The notes: generated by a model from the letters alone, not told the origin. DNA of 64,000 nt from CBDCWO01 sp965223405 (GCA_965223405.1 CBDCWO010000006.1:6572001-6636000), one strand, 5' to 3'; counted from the first letter of the stretch, positions 45,370 through 55,299 are shown. Made by a program: numbers and translations.

Positions 45370-45743
45370 TATATATGTTTTAAGTTTTTAATTTGGCAAT
45401 GCGGTACAACTCAAAAGAATCTCTGAAATCTACTCTTCCCTGAAAATAATCAATACCAGCGAAATTTAGCAGATTAGGTCAGAGATTTCAGATGAACCTT
45501 AGGATATTATTTTTATTCCCGGTGGCTCAATACTTTTCCTGTATGATTAGGTATTTATCCGGAAAAATTAAACATTACTCATGCGCTAATTCAACTTTCC
45601 CCTTTTGTACAGATCTCAATCCCGTTTTCCCAATTTTCTTTTACCTCTCGTGGTATTTTGTATCCTATAAAGTCTTGTAATCAACTACCAACAAATTCAA
45701 TCATGATTGATGTGTTGTTGGATTTATGTTAGTGCCAGCGTAT
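45370..45743. other. Gene-free gap
   Basis: These 374 bp show no supported gene; a 62-codon plus-strand frame at 45492-45680 has no domain or start signal. A palindromic run, CAACAAATTCAATCATGATT followed by GATGTGTTGTTG, at about 45690-45720 may be the terminator of the HicAB-like pair. Confidence 0.4.
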
Positions 45744-46124
45744 TTACACTAGATTGATCTCCATTAATTCTTTACCGATTTCGCGTAGACCATCAATTAT
45801 CCGCTCAACTTGTTTCTTAGATGGTTTCTTCTTCCCAGTTACATACTGTGATAATAGGGATTCATTCATTCCAATTCGCTGGGCTAAATGTTTCGAATTA
45901 ATAACTTTGTAAAATTCGAAGAACTGTTCAAAATCTATCTCGAATTCTAGGCTCGCTCGAGTTGCTCGTTTACCTTCATCTTCTAAATAAAGATTTACTG
46001 CCTCCAGAGCATTCATTTGAAGTTCCAGAATAGTATCACCGGTTGTAAAAACTGGATGTTTTTGCTCATAGGCAGAATATCCTGTTCGTGTCCTTTCAAT
46101 TATAAATTTAAATTTCATGATCAT
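45744..46124 (-). CDS. hicB: HicB-like antitoxin with HTH domain
   Basis: The 126-residue protein has the partial RNase H-like HicB fold (FIIERTRTGYSAYEQKHPVF, TTGDTILELQMNALEAVNLY). A C-terminal XRE-type helix-turn-helix follows (LAQRIGMNESLLSQYVTGKK, PSKKQVERIIDGL). It should bind the toxin and autorepress the pair. Its ATG overlaps the toxin TGA in an ATGA, so translation is coupled; toxin first is the usual hicAB order. Confidence 0.88.
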   Translation of the reverse strand: MIMKFKFIIERTRTGYSAYEQKHPVFTTGDTILELQMNALEAVNLYLEDEGKRATRASLEFEIDFEQFFEFYKVINSKHLAQRIGMNESLLSQYVTGKKKPSKKQVERIIDGLREIGKELMEINLV

Positions 46125-46312
46125 TTCTTTGCTAAACCTGCTAATTTCCTGAGTCTCAATTCAAGTCCTTTACCTAGTTCACTACTACCATGATTTGGCA
46201 CGATCAGTGGTCCCTTCTTTGTTGGATGTTTTATCTTAATATTTAATCCACTTTGTGGGACAGCATACCACTCATCTTTCCTTAGCCTCCGGATAGATTG
46301 AGAACATTTCAC
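46121..46312 (-). CDS. hicA: HicA-like toxin lacking the catalytic His
   Basis: The 63-residue double-stranded RNA-binding-like protein starts with GTG at 46312. It matches HicA (SIRRLRKDEWYAVPQSG, HPTKKGPLIVPNHG, ELGKGLELRLRKLAGL). In known HicA toxins the loop reads GSHH with an essential His; here the same position reads GLNI, so the mRNA-cleaving His is missing. The pair may therefore be inactivated as a toxin and retain only regulation, or another residue may substitute. The reading frame itself is intact and coupled to the antitoxin. Confidence 0.85.
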   Translation of the reverse strand: MKCSQSIRRLRKDEWYAVPQSGLNIKIKHPTKKGPLIVPNHGSSELGKGLELRLRKLAGLAKK

Positions 46313-46425
46313 AAACTGAAAAGGTAAATTATTATTTACTTCTTGGCAAGGTTGTCTTGAGTTAATTCATTGGCAATGAATCAAAAGTGGAATTCATAAT
46401 GCATAAAGTTCTTAAACGACTTCAA

Positions 46426-47991
46426 TTACCTTTTGTCAATCTCAATAACCATTCCAATCACATTTTTCTTGGCTGTGTTGCAGTTGAAATACACATGCTC
46501 TCCTACTTCAAATTTACATTCCGGCACAAAATCTTCGATTAAACTTTCGACCATCCTCATCGTGAATCCGGCAGCCCGGCTCGCATTCATTTTGGCATTT
46601 ACCCTTTGGTAATCGAGTGGCTTTTTACTCACCACAATTGCGATATAATCCCGGGAACCAACATCATCCAGGGTCATCGAATAATCCCGTGGAAACAATC
46701 TCGTTCCGGTGATGCCGCAATAAGGAGAATGTTTTTGAGTGTAAGGAAAGAGCACGTAACTGGAGCCATTCGTTTCTTTTCCAAAAATATAGGTGTAACA
46801 TTCTACGGAATTGGTGATAGCCAATTTGAATTTAGCCCCTTTTGGCAATGGCGAAGTAGTTCGAAATACAATTTCATCGGTTTGTCGCAAGGGAATGGCT
46901 CGCTGACTTTGATTTTCCACCAACGCAAATTTTACTTCCATCCGATCCGAGTCAAACCGTTTGGCTTTTCCTTCGGGAAATAATCCGTACGCTTCTTTGG
47001 TAAATTGCTCAAAATCCTGATATCTGATCCAGGCATATCCATTTTCCCCCCATTGTGGTCCCCAACTATTCATAATTTGAAAAGCGCCTCCATTCATTTG
47101 ATCATCGTATCCCACCACGCACATCGCATGACCTCCAAGTCCTTGCCCACTATATTCAGCTCTACTGGGTCTCCAGGTCTTTCGCCCCATCATTCCTTGC
47201 ATAAAGCTCTGGCCCACCAGCATTCCCACCACCACCGGCGCACCTTGTGCCAGGTGTTGTTTGATTCCATGGAGATCGGTGCTGTAATTATTGGCCCCTT
47301 GGGTCAAACGATTGTATCCTTTTATCCGAAAATTGGCAGCCGCCCCTACATCGGCCCGGTCTGGCTTGATTTGACAGGTCCGGTCCGTATATCCAAATTC
47401 CTTGAATGGAAGTGAACCGATTTTCTTCATTGCTTCCATTGCCGCGCCGAGATAAGCTCCCTGACATCTGGGCAAGGCAATCTGATTGTATAAAAACGAG
47501 GGACTAAAGGCAACCTGATTGGGATTCCGTCCGTTGGCCTGAGCATAGGATATAGTACGGGCTCCGTAAGCGCTAGCCCAACCACTGCATGAACCCTGAC
47601 TGCCTTGATGTAAAATTTTTGGAGCGAATCTTGCCAAACTGACGCTACTCGGCAACCTCGAAGATCCCACGGCCAAAGGCTCAAAAACCATGGCTTTGTC
47701 ATATTCTTTTTCATCCAACTCAGCACCAAAACTGAATTGATCGGAGCCGGCTTCATATTCAAACACCGGCCCTCCTAACCCACCAAGAAAAGAATCCTTA
47801 AACAAAAAAAACAATCCAACAATAATTACCAGTGGTACAAATAGTTTGGGCTTTTTGATTATACCAAAAATGGCAATGAAAATCCAGATTAATGGTACTC
47901 TTCGACCTTCCCTTTCCGTGGTATTCGGTCCGGTATCGTTATTGCGATTTCTTCTCGGATCCGGTTGATCCTTTTCCATACGAACTGGCAT
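46426..47991 (-). CDS. Membrane-anchored papain-like (C1) peptidase
   Basis: The 521-residue protein has a short cytoplasmic N-terminus and one or two membrane segments (about 31-64). A C1A protease domain follows: catalytic Cys135 in GSQGSCSGWASAY, His288 in GGHAMCVVGYDD and Asn308 in MNSWGPQWGENGYAW. A beta domain (about 340-500) of the DUF4384 style (IVFRTTSPLPKGAKFKLAI, CYTYIFGKETNGSSYVLFPY) ends the protein and may bind ligands or partners. No pro-peptide inhibitor region is obvious. It is monocistronic; the substrate is unknown. Confidence 0.9.
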   Translation of the reverse strand: MPVRMEKDQPDPRRNRNNDTGPNTTEREGRRVPLIWIFIAIFGIIKKPKLFVPLVIIVGLFFLFKDSFLGGLGGPVFEYEAGSDQFSFGAELDEKEYDKAMVFEPLAVGSSRLPSSVSLARFAPKILHQGSQGSCSGWASAYGARTISYAQANGRNPNQVAFSPSFLYNQIALPRCQGAYLGAAMEAMKKIGSLPFKEFGYTDRTCQIKPDRADVGAAANFRIKGYNRLTQGANNYSTDLHGIKQHLAQGAPVVVGMLVGQSFMQGMMGRKTWRPSRAEYSGQGLGGHAMCVVGYDDQMNGGAFQIMNSWGPQWGENGYAWIRYQDFEQFTKEAYGLFPEGKAKRFDSDRMEVKFALVENQSQRAIPLRQTDEIVFRTTSPLPKGAKFKLAITNSVECYTYIFGKETNGSSYVLFPYTQKHSPYCGITGTRLFPRDYSMTLDDVGSRDYIAIVVSKKPLDYQRVNAKMNASRAAGFTMRMVESLIEDFVPECKFEVGEHVYFNCNTAKKNVIGMVIEIDKR

Positions 47992-48132
47992 ACTGTATTT
48001 ATACTTTTATGATTTAAATGCGCAAAGAGATGGTGACTCTTTAATAGACTGCCAAGTTACGAAGTCTTGTGAAATTTAAAGATGCCCTAAAACGTTATCA
48101 ACCGATTTCGCCAATTGAAATGACATAAATCT

Positions 48133-48760
48133 ATGATAGCCATGAATAAAGATTCGAATTTGATCCTTATGAAAAGGAAATACCTTATAATTTATTTCCT
48201 AATGTTATTCTATTGGACTTCTAGTCTGAATGCCCAACTGCTGGTCATTCCCAGAACCAGCCCCATTGAATCCGTTACCCAATACGTAGGTGTTTGCCAG
48301 GTTACAGTAGATTATCACGGGCCCAGTGTCAGGGATCGACAAATCTATTGGGAAAAAGATCGAGTTATAACCTCTTATTATTTTGTTATTGAACCACTAA
48401 CTTCTCAGAATCACGACCAGTGTAGAAGTGCCGAAGATATTATCCAGGATGCGTTTCTAAAAGCGCATAAAAAAAAGATCTCAACGTTTAGAGGTGATGC
48501 TACGCACAAAACCTGAATATGCACCACTGCCTCAAAACTTGGCCAAAGACCATCTAAAATCCAAGAAAGAGTGGCCTGTAAATGTTACGGATATTTGCAA
48601 GAATCCTGCACTGAATAATCCTCAATTTTTTCAAGAAGCAATGCACATTAGCTAAACTTCAGCTCATGGTAATTTTGAGATTTAAGAACACATTGCTTTT
48701 TGCTTTACTTGTGTATCAAGATCTTAACCAATTGAATGTTGAAAATAGGTGTTTCACATA
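48133..48760 (+). pseudogene. Chimeric remnant: DUF2911 start joined to a decayed ECF sigma factor
   Basis: The frame opens with a signal peptide (from Met at 48169, ending SLNAQ) and the DUF2911 start IPRTSPIESVTQYVGVCQVT plus VDYHGPSVRDR. After about 48390 it becomes ECF sigma-70: CRSAEDIIQDAFLKAHKKKI and STFRGDA. A frameshift near 48500 leads to LAKDHLKSKKEWPVNVTDIC and NPALNNPQFFQEAMHIS up to a stop at 48652-48654. Homology continues past further stops as TSAHGNFEI and EHIAFCFTCVSRS. Neither gene is complete, so this is recombination debris. Confidence 0.8.
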
Positions 48761-48820
48761 TATCAAAATAATTCCGTAATATGAGTTAATTTGCCATAGT
48801 TATTAGTCCTCCTGATATTA

Positions 48821-50920
48821 ATGAAAGTACTTGATAGACAAATATCGATAATCCTAATGGCTGACATTGTAGGTTATACTACAATGATGCAAAACAATGA
48901 ACAACTAGCTCTGCAGAGCCTAAGACGTTATGAAGAATCCATAAAAAATAATGCAAAAAAATATCAAGGTGAAATTATCAAGTCTTACGGTGATGGTTGT
49001 TTAGTACTTTTTTCAAGTGCAGTTCATGCTGTACAATGTGCCATCGATATTCAAAAAAGTCTAAATCAAGCCCCTACCATTCCTCTTAGGATTGGAGTTC
49101 ATGTTGGGGAAATAGTAAGGAAAGGCAACGACGTGTTTGGAAATGGTATAAATGTTGCCTCTCGGATCGAATCAATAGGGGTATCAAACTCTATATTGGT
49201 GAGTGCTGACGTCTACCATCAAATTAAGAACCATCCAGAACTAATAACGAAAAAAATTGGCAATTTCAGTTTCAAAAACGTAACACGAGATATTGAAATA
49301 TTTAGTATTGCCAATGAAGGATTGAACGTTCCAGACGCAAAAGCAATGAGAGGTAAAGGACACCTAATAAGCTCTCCTTCAGACTTCTCCCCTACTCTGG
49401 TGATCACCTTCACAATCATTGCTTTACTCGTTGCATTTGCCATGTGGTATTTCAATTATTATAATACTACAAATCAAGAAAATCTATCCATTAATGAATT
49501 CACACATGGTATCCAAAAAATTGCTGTAACACCTTTAAAAAACCTGAATAAAAATGACGAGCTAGAATACTTTTCTGATGGTGTTACCCAAGAAATAATT
49601 GATGAACTCGCTAAGGTGAATCAGTTTCAAATCAGTGCATTTTCTTCAACAGTAATTTATAAGAACACAGATAAGAGTAACAAAGAAATTGCATCTGAAC
49701 TGGATGTTTCTTTAATCCTAACCGGTAGTTCCAGGATCTTTGGTGATTCTGTCCGGCTTTCAATTGAATTGGTTAATCCGCAATCCAGCAGTCGAATTTG
49801 GAATAAAACTTATGACGATGTTTTATCCAATACAGTCACCATTCAAAGTGACATTGCAAAATTGGTGGTCAAAGAACTAAATATCAAACTTAGACCAGAA
49901 GATGAAGCCAGATTAAACAAAGTCAATACCACAAATTCTATCGCCTTTGATCTCCTCTTACAAGCAAAATCAGCGTATGTTTCTTTGGAGAAAGAAGGGT
50001 TTTTGAAGAGTATAGACCTACTTGAGCAAGCTATAAATTTAGATCCAAATTATTCGCAAGCTTATGTATTGTTGGCCTGGGTACACTTATTAAACGGATT
50101 TGCAGAAATAATGGGAGACGCAGATCGATCAGCTCACGTGGTAGCAATAGTAAATCCTCTGATTCAAAAGGCACTTTCATTGGATTCCACCAATGCGGAT
50201 ATCTATTTGATCATGGGCAATAGGGATTTATTTTATTTAAATGATTTACCAAGTGCCATTGCTCATGTGAATTATGCGCTGGATCTAAATTCATGGCCCA
50301 AAGTTCCTACTAATTATTGTATTTGTACTGTAATATCAAGTTATACAGCCCTCGGAGATTTGGAAAAGGCAACTGAGTTGGTAAGACTCTCCAAAAAAAT
50401 TGATCCCTCTAATGTATTTGTGTTTAGTGATGAGGGAGTCGTACAATTATTAAAAGGAGAAAAAGAACAAGCCAAATATTCTTTCAGACAGGCCGTTGAA
50501 TATCTCGATATTCCCTACTTTAATTACAACCTAGGTTGGGTATACTATCATCTTGAAGATTATGAAAATGCATTATATTATTTAACCAAAGCTACCTCCG
50601 ACGAAGAAGATCCCTTGGGAAATGCTTTGGCATTTCTTTCGAATACATACTTTAAATTAGGCAATGCTAAGAGAAGTAGACATTTCCGTGATATGATCCT
50701 CGAACGCCAAACTACTGGGAATCCCAATTTAAATATACCACTGGCGATGATATCCTCTGCGAGAAATAATACATCAGAGGCCTTACAATATTTGAAGGCA
50801 GCTTACGCAGAAAAAGAATTTGGTTTTGCCTGGTATTTAAATGTTGATCCTATATTTGAAACATTGAGAGATAATCAGGTATTTAGAGAATTGAATGGAA
50901 AAGTTGGTTTTAACCAATGA
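48821..50920 (+). CDS. Class III adenylate cyclase with membrane helix, FlgO/TolB-like domain and TPRs
   Basis: The 699-residue protein starts with a cyclase domain (1-165). Metal-binding Asp15 (ILMADIVGY) and Asp58 (KSYGDGCLVLF), purine-selecting Lys54, and the transition-state Asn and Arg in FGNGINVASRI are all present, so it should make cAMP (Lys favours ATP). A membrane helix at about 190-210 is followed by an outward domain (IAVTPLKNLNKNDELEYFSD, ASELDVSLILTGSSRIFGDS). At least four TPRs (about 375-690) end the chain. This is the CyaA-like architecture common in Bacteroidota. It is monocistronic. Confidence 0.93.
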   Translation: MKVLDRQISIILMADIVGYTTMMQNNEQLALQSLRRYEESIKNNAKKYQGEIIKSYGDGCLVLFSSAVHAVQCAIDIQKSLNQAPTIPLRIGVHVGEIVRKGNDVFGNGINVASRIESIGVSNSILVSADVYHQIKNHPELITKKIGNFSFKNVTRDIEIFSIANEGLNVPDAKAMRGKGHLISSPSDFSPTLVITFTIIALLVAFAMWYFNYYNTTNQENLSINEFTHGIQKIAVTPLKNLNKNDELEYFSDGVTQEIIDELAKVNQFQISAFSSTVIYKNTDKSNKEIASELDVSLILTGSSRIFGDSVRLSIELVNPQSSSRIWNKTYDDVLSNTVTIQSDIAKLVVKELNIKLRPEDEARLNKVNTTNSIAFDLLLQAKSAYVSLEKEGFLKSIDLLEQAINLDPNYSQAYVLLAWVHLLNGFAEIMGDADRSAHVVAIVNPLIQKALSLDSTNADIYLIMGNRDLFYLNDLPSAIAHVNYALDLNSWPKVPTNYCICTVISSYTALGDLEKATELVRLSKKIDPSNVFVFSDEGVVQLLKGEKEQAKYSFRQAVEYLDIPYFNYNLGWVYYHLEDYENALYYLTKATSDEEDPLGNALAFLSNTYFKLGNAKRSRHFRDMILERQTTGNPNLNIPLAMISSARNNTSEALQYLKAAYAEKEFGFAWYLNVDPIFETLRDNQVFRELNGKVGFNQ

Positions 50921-51245
50921 TGGAAGGTCCAAATTAGATAACTGTAAAAACCAATGTTTAGAATGTACCAGGATTAATATATTGCGCAAATATTTGATGT
51001 GTGGTTTAAAGTTTCTCTAAATGCACTCCTTATTGGGGGTTCCAATTTTCTAAACTAAGAGTAGGTAATTTATTTGCGTTTTTTTTACCTAACCCTGATA
51101 CTTGCACTATTCTAAAAGATCACATTCCCATCATTCCACTTTTTAATTTTTAGTTGAAAATAAAATATAATGATTGTCCTAATTTTTGTAGTCCATACGT
51201 CTCAGAGTTGAAATGAATAAAATGCAACGTATTTAATTAACAATT
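50921..51245. other. Gene-free gap before the IS element
   Basis: No open frame or repeat was recognised in these 325 bp. They should include the 3' untranslated end of the cyclase gene. Confidence 0.5.
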
Positions 51246-51268
51246 TTGAGTTCACTCCGGAAAGTCTC
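51246..51268 (+). repeat. Left terminal inverted repeat of the IS
   Basis: It begins TTGAGTTCACTCCGGAAAGT and matches the complement of the right end at 18 of 23 positions, including the first seven. Confidence 0.85.
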
Positions 51269-51324
51269 TAAACGGTACTTTGGTTAATATTTTGATAAGA
51301 GGGGACATATTATTATTTTTGTAA

Positions 51325-52970
51325 ATGTTTAAACCTAGCAAAAATAGTCAAGGCGATCTGTTCAAAGATATTTCAACCCATCTTTGTGGGAGGAAGCAAA
51401 AGCTACTGGAATCACCGCATTCATGGCATAATGTTTTTTACAAAGAGGTGGTGAGTCGTATTGATGAATCTTTGTTTTCAGAATTATATCATGAGAGGAT
51501 GGGGCGGCCTAATGCCTGCATACGCATTCTTATAGGAATGATGATATTAAAGGAAGGAAATGGGTGGAGTGATGAGCAATTATATACAGAATGCCGGTTC
51601 AATATAATGGTAATGCGATCATTAGGATTGTACAATATGGATGATGATGTACCTGCGGAATCGACCTATTATGAGTTCAGAAGATTGTTGGGAGAGTATT
51701 ATGAGGATCATCAACGGGACTTAATGAAAGAGGTGTTTATAAAAATTACAACTGATCAAGTGGCTATTCACGGAGTGAGTGGCAAGAAGATACGCCTTGA
51801 TTCCAAGCTAATCAATAGTAACATAGCCAAGTCCAACAGGTTGCACTTAATAGTTGAAGCAGTGAGGAAGTATGTGAGTGGCAAGCCACTCAATGAAATG
51901 AGGACACACATGGATGCTTCTAGTTATGAGATATTGGAAGCATTACAAACAAAGAGTACTTCCAATCTCACTTATCCATTGAATGCTCATCAGAAGAAGG
52001 AGATGCTTGTCAGCATGGGTCAGATAATAGGAGTACTACTAGAGCATGGAAAAGGAAGTGTGGAGGAATCATATGTTTTATTAAAACGCATCTATGAAGA
52101 GCAATATGAGCAAAAGGACAATGATGAAAACGATGATAGCCCAGGTGGCAGCGATCAGAAAGTAGTACTCAAGCAGCCTAAAGATATTCCATCATCCAGC
52201 GTACAATCTATCCATGATCCGGATGCAGCTTATCGTACCAAAGGACAAGGAGGCAAACAAACAGTAACAGGATACCATTCCAATGTGACAGAAAGTTGTG
52301 ATCCCCAGGAGGATGTACATTTAATATTAGATGTTGAAGTAGTTAAAGCAAATGTAAGCGAAGATGCATTTTTAATAAAAACAGTTGATACCTGCCAACA
52401 GATACTGGAACAAGCCCACGATGAAGGCCAAAAGATAGAAGAAGTAATAACAGATGGAGGCTATGACAGCATTGCGAATCGAGAAGAAATGCTTAAAGAA
52501 CAACGACCCCAATGGAGTATTGCAAAGATGAAAGGCAGAAGTTTATCATATCAAATGGAGAAAGACGAACAGGGAAATCTGGAAGTTTTCGATAGACAGA
52601 GTGGCCACCTTTATTCAGAACGAGCCCAAAAATGTTATCCATACAGTAGGTGGAAACAAAAGATATATGACAGAAGAACAAATCGACAATTACATACAAC
52701 ACCAACGAATACAAGAGCAAGTCAATCAGGAAAGTTACAATCTAAGAGCAACAGCAGAATCAACCATCCATCAATGCTTTCACAGACTAGGAACAAAATC
52801 ATATATCGGGGATTAGTTAAATGCCATTGGTATGTCCTGTCAAGCATTATGGGTAAATGTTGTAAGAATTACGGAAAAAATAGGGAGAAATACCCTAATA
52901 TTCTTTCATTGGCTACTACGATGCATCATGAATACTCCCATTGCAAATCACAAGTTTGAAAACTTCCTTC
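51325..52970 (+). pseudogene. IS1182-family transposase, frameshifted
   Basis: The frame starts with the DUF772 N-terminal domain (SELYHERMGRPNACIRILIG, GWSDEQLYTECRFNIMVMRS), followed by IHGVSGKKIRLDSKLI, YHSNVTESCDPQEDVHLILD and ITDGGYDSIANREEML of the DDE core. Near 52600-52660 the coding sense moves to another frame (YMTEEQIDNYIQHQRIQEQV, ATAESTIHQCFHRLGTKSYI). That frame meets TAG at 52814 and would continue CQALWVNVVRI. The last 115 codons of the first frame are thus out of phase. The protein is inactive. Confidence 0.85.
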
Positions 52971-53001
52971 AGGAGTAAAAAATATGTTGAAATCATGAAA
53001 A

Positions 53002-53024
53002 AGGAGTTTTCGGAGTAAACTCAA
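53002..53024 (-). repeat. Right terminal inverted repeat of the IS
   Basis: Its complement reads TTGAGTTTACTCCGAAAACT and onward. The end sits only 18 bp upstream of the next ATG. Confidence 0.85.
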
Positions 53025-53042
53025 TTTTTAATTTTAATAATT

Positions 53043-53390
53043 ATGAATGACTACATGTATATTATCAGAGGTGGGGATGACGTGGCCGCAACCAAGTCAC
53101 CGGCCGAAATGGAAGAACACATGCAACACTGGCAAAAATGGATGGGTGGCATTGCGGAAGCCGGCAAACTGGTTGGTGGCGAACCTCTCAACCTTGAAGG
53201 AAAATCTTTGATTGAAAGCGGAACGAAGGTTATAGATAGGCCCTTGATCGAAGGAAAAGAATTGGTAGGAGGCTATATCATCGTAAAAGCAGAATCGCTA
53301 GAGGAAGCTACGGAAATGGCCAAAGGCTGTCCTGGGTTTGAACACGATTGCACCATAGAGGTGCGAGAAATTAACAAAATGATGGGTTAA
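53043..53390 (+). CDS. YCII-related (DGPF) domain protein
   Basis: The 115-residue protein has the DGPF/YCII fold: MYIIRGGDD, a SPAEMEEHMQHWQKWMGGIA helix, KLVGGEPL, VGGYIIVKAESLEEATEMAK and CPGFEHDCTIEVREI. The motif form here is GEPL rather than DGPF. Members occur next to ECF42-type sigma factors and may control them, though the mechanism is unknown. It is 7 bp from the sigma gene and certainly co-transcribed. Its natural promoter region has been replaced by the IS end. Confidence 0.9.
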   Translation: MNDYMYIIRGGDDVAATKSPAEMEEHMQHWQKWMGGIAEAGKLVGGEPLNLEGKSLIESGTKVIDRPLIEGKELVGGYIIVKAESLEEATEMAKGCPGFEHDCTIEVREINKMMG

Positions 53391-53397
53391 AGCGAAT

Positions 53398-54675
53398 TTG
53401 GATTCTAAGTACGACATCGATCAATCGGTAAACCATCTTTTCCGGAAAGAATTTGGAAAGATGGTTTCCGTATTGGTTAAAATATTTGGAACAGAACATC
53501 TGGAATTGGCAGAAGATGTGGTTCAAGAAGCATTAATAAGTGCCCTTGAATCATGGAAAATGAGGGGAATTCCGGAAAATCCCAGAGCCTGGTTATACCG
53601 GGTGGCCAAAAATAAAGCCATCGATATCATACGCAAACAGAAACATTTTCATTCCTTTGATTTTTCAGACCCTTCGCTCCAATTGTTAACCTCTGAATAT
53701 ACCTTGTCCCTTACTATGGACTCTTTTTGGGAAAAAGAACAAGTTCATGATGATTTTTTGGGAATGATGTATGCGTGTTGTCATCCGGAGATATCTCCTG
53801 AGAATCAAGTGACCCTAATCTTAAAGTCGCTGTGTGGCTTCAGCACCAAAGAAGTAGCCAAAGCTTTTCTCACCTCAGAGGATACCATTTCCAAGCGATT
53901 GTATCGGACTAAAGAGTTTTTTAGAAAATGTAAAATCAAACCAAAAATACCAGATCAGGAAAACATTCAACCCCGAACGTCGGTAGTGCTTAGTGCAATT
54001 TACCTGCTCTTTAATGAAGGATATAATTCTACCCTCTCTACAAAATTGATTCGCGAAGATCTCATTTCTCAAAGTATGTCCTTGTGCAGATCGCTCACTC
54101 AACACCCTAAAACACGACTTCCCAAGGTTTATGCGCTCATGGCACTGATGTGCTTTCATGCGGCACGGTCTAAAAGTCGTTTATCCCCTGATGGTGAACT
54201 AATAAGTCTGGAACATCAGGACAGACAAAAATGGGATCAGGAATTGATTCATAAGGGCAATGATTACTTAAATCAATCTGCCTTTGGAAATGTAATTAGT
54301 ACGTATCATTTAGAAGCAGCCATTGCCTATGAATACTGCACCGCAGCAACGCTAGAGTTAACCAACTGGACCAAGATTTTATCTTGTTATGAAAGGCTAC
54401 TCCAAATCCATTTTGATCCGGTCGTTTTCTTAAACCGATGTATTGTATTTATGAAGTTAAATGGTCCGGAGCTTGCATATCAAGAATTAATTACCCTGCA
54501 AAGCAACCAAAAGCTAAAAAAGTATTATCTCTATTATGCTACCTTGGGAGAAATGCACCGACAAATGAACCACTATGAAGACGCTATCCATTGTTACAAA
54601 AAGGCATTAGAAATGACCTTGTCACGACCCGAACGCAGTTTTTTAGTCAACAAAATAAGAGGATTGGAAAATTAA
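53398..54675 (+). CDS. ECF42-type RNA polymerase sigma factor with C-terminal helical extension
   Basis: The 425-residue protein starts at TTG 53398 (no earlier ATG; the next Met is residue 22). It has sigma region 2 (AEDVVQEALISALESWKMRG, RAWLYRVAKNKAIDIIRKQK) and region 4 (MYACCHPEISPENQVTLILK, GFSTKEVAKAFLTSEDTISK). A long TPR-like extension (about 190-425) follows, with LLFNEGYNST and LEAAIAYEYCTA. That extension and the neighbouring DGPF gene define ECF42. No anti-sigma factor is present; the extension and DGPF protein are thought to control activity. Confidence 0.93.
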   Translation: MDSKYDIDQSVNHLFRKEFGKMVSVLVKIFGTEHLELAEDVVQEALISALESWKMRGIPENPRAWLYRVAKNKAIDIIRKQKHFHSFDFSDPSLQLLTSEYTLSLTMDSFWEKEQVHDDFLGMMYACCHPEISPENQVTLILKSLCGFSTKEVAKAFLTSEDTISKRLYRTKEFFRKCKIKPKIPDQENIQPRTSVVLSAIYLLFNEGYNSTLSTKLIREDLISQSMSLCRSLTQHPKTRLPKVYALMALMCFHAARSKSRLSPDGELISLEHQDRQKWDQELIHKGNDYLNQSAFGNVISTYHLEAAIAYEYCTAATLELTNWTKILSCYERLLQIHFDPVVFLNRCIVFMKLNGPELAYQELITLQSNQKLKKYYLYYATLGEMHRQMNHYEDAIHCYKKALEMTLSRPERSFLVNKIRGLEN

Positions 54676-54736
54676 AACGATCCAGTCCGAATTTCAAATA
54701 AATAAGTGTCGGGCTTAAAAGTACTTGAAGTCTGGC

Positions 54737-55120
54737 TCAATGCACATGTAAAAACTCAAGGTTCCCATTTTCAGGTGTTGAAATATCTAATACTCTGATC
54801 AGACCATCAGGAAAAGTCACCAAAATTTCAGATTGGGCAGGGTAGGTATATATGCAGGCGTAACATTTAACCGTAAATTCCAACGCCATACATTGATTGT
54901 TTAATTTTCTTACCAGATTATCTAAATTTTCTGAATGCCCCAGGGGATCAAAATCTGTACGAATTGGCTTCCGCTGGGCGGACAAGAGCTTTAGGTCTGC
55001 TGCTACGGCCTTATCCCGTTTCTTTTCAATATTTTTACTCAACCTTTGACAATTTGAAATATACTCCGCAATACAACCAGAGAATAACATCAAAAAAATT
55101 AACACTAATGGATACTTCAT
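54737..55120 (-). CDS. Small lipoprotein of unknown function
   Basis: The 127-residue protein has lipobox Cys16 (LMLFSGC). The helical first half (EYISNCQRLSKNIEKKRDKA) leads to strands in the second half with a Cys pair (VKCYACIYTYP). No family was recognised. It converges on the sigma gene with 61 bp between stops. Confidence 0.65.
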   Translation of the reverse strand: MKYPLVLIFLMLFSGCIAEYISNCQRLSKNIEKKRDKAVAADLKLLSAQRKPIRTDFDPLGHSENLDNLVRKLNNQCMALEFTVKCYACIYTYPAQSEILVTFPDGLIRVLDISTPENGNLEFLHVH

Positions 55121-55299
55121 GGCAAGTTATATTCTATACACTTGATAAAAATAAAACGAGAGTGCCAATCGCAATGTTGAGAATATGAATCCTACATATA
55201 TTTCTATAAAACTACCTGGTCACAAGTATGGAAACGGCGTTCAATATGCAATCATGAGGTGAACGACAAGATGAATTAAACCTGCACGAAACGATCGTG

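Larger units (their letters stand above)
51246..53024 (+). mobile_element. IS1182-type insertion sequence, decayed transposase
   Basis: The element is about 1.78 kb and bounded by inverted repeats that match at 18 of 23 positions: TTGAGTTCACTCCGGAAAGT onward at 51246-51268 and the complement of 53002-53024. It carries one transposase gene with a frameshift and an internal stop, so it cannot move by itself. Target-site duplication could not be resolved in the AT-rich flanks. It ends 18 bp before the DGPF/YCII gene ATG. Confidence 0.85.
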
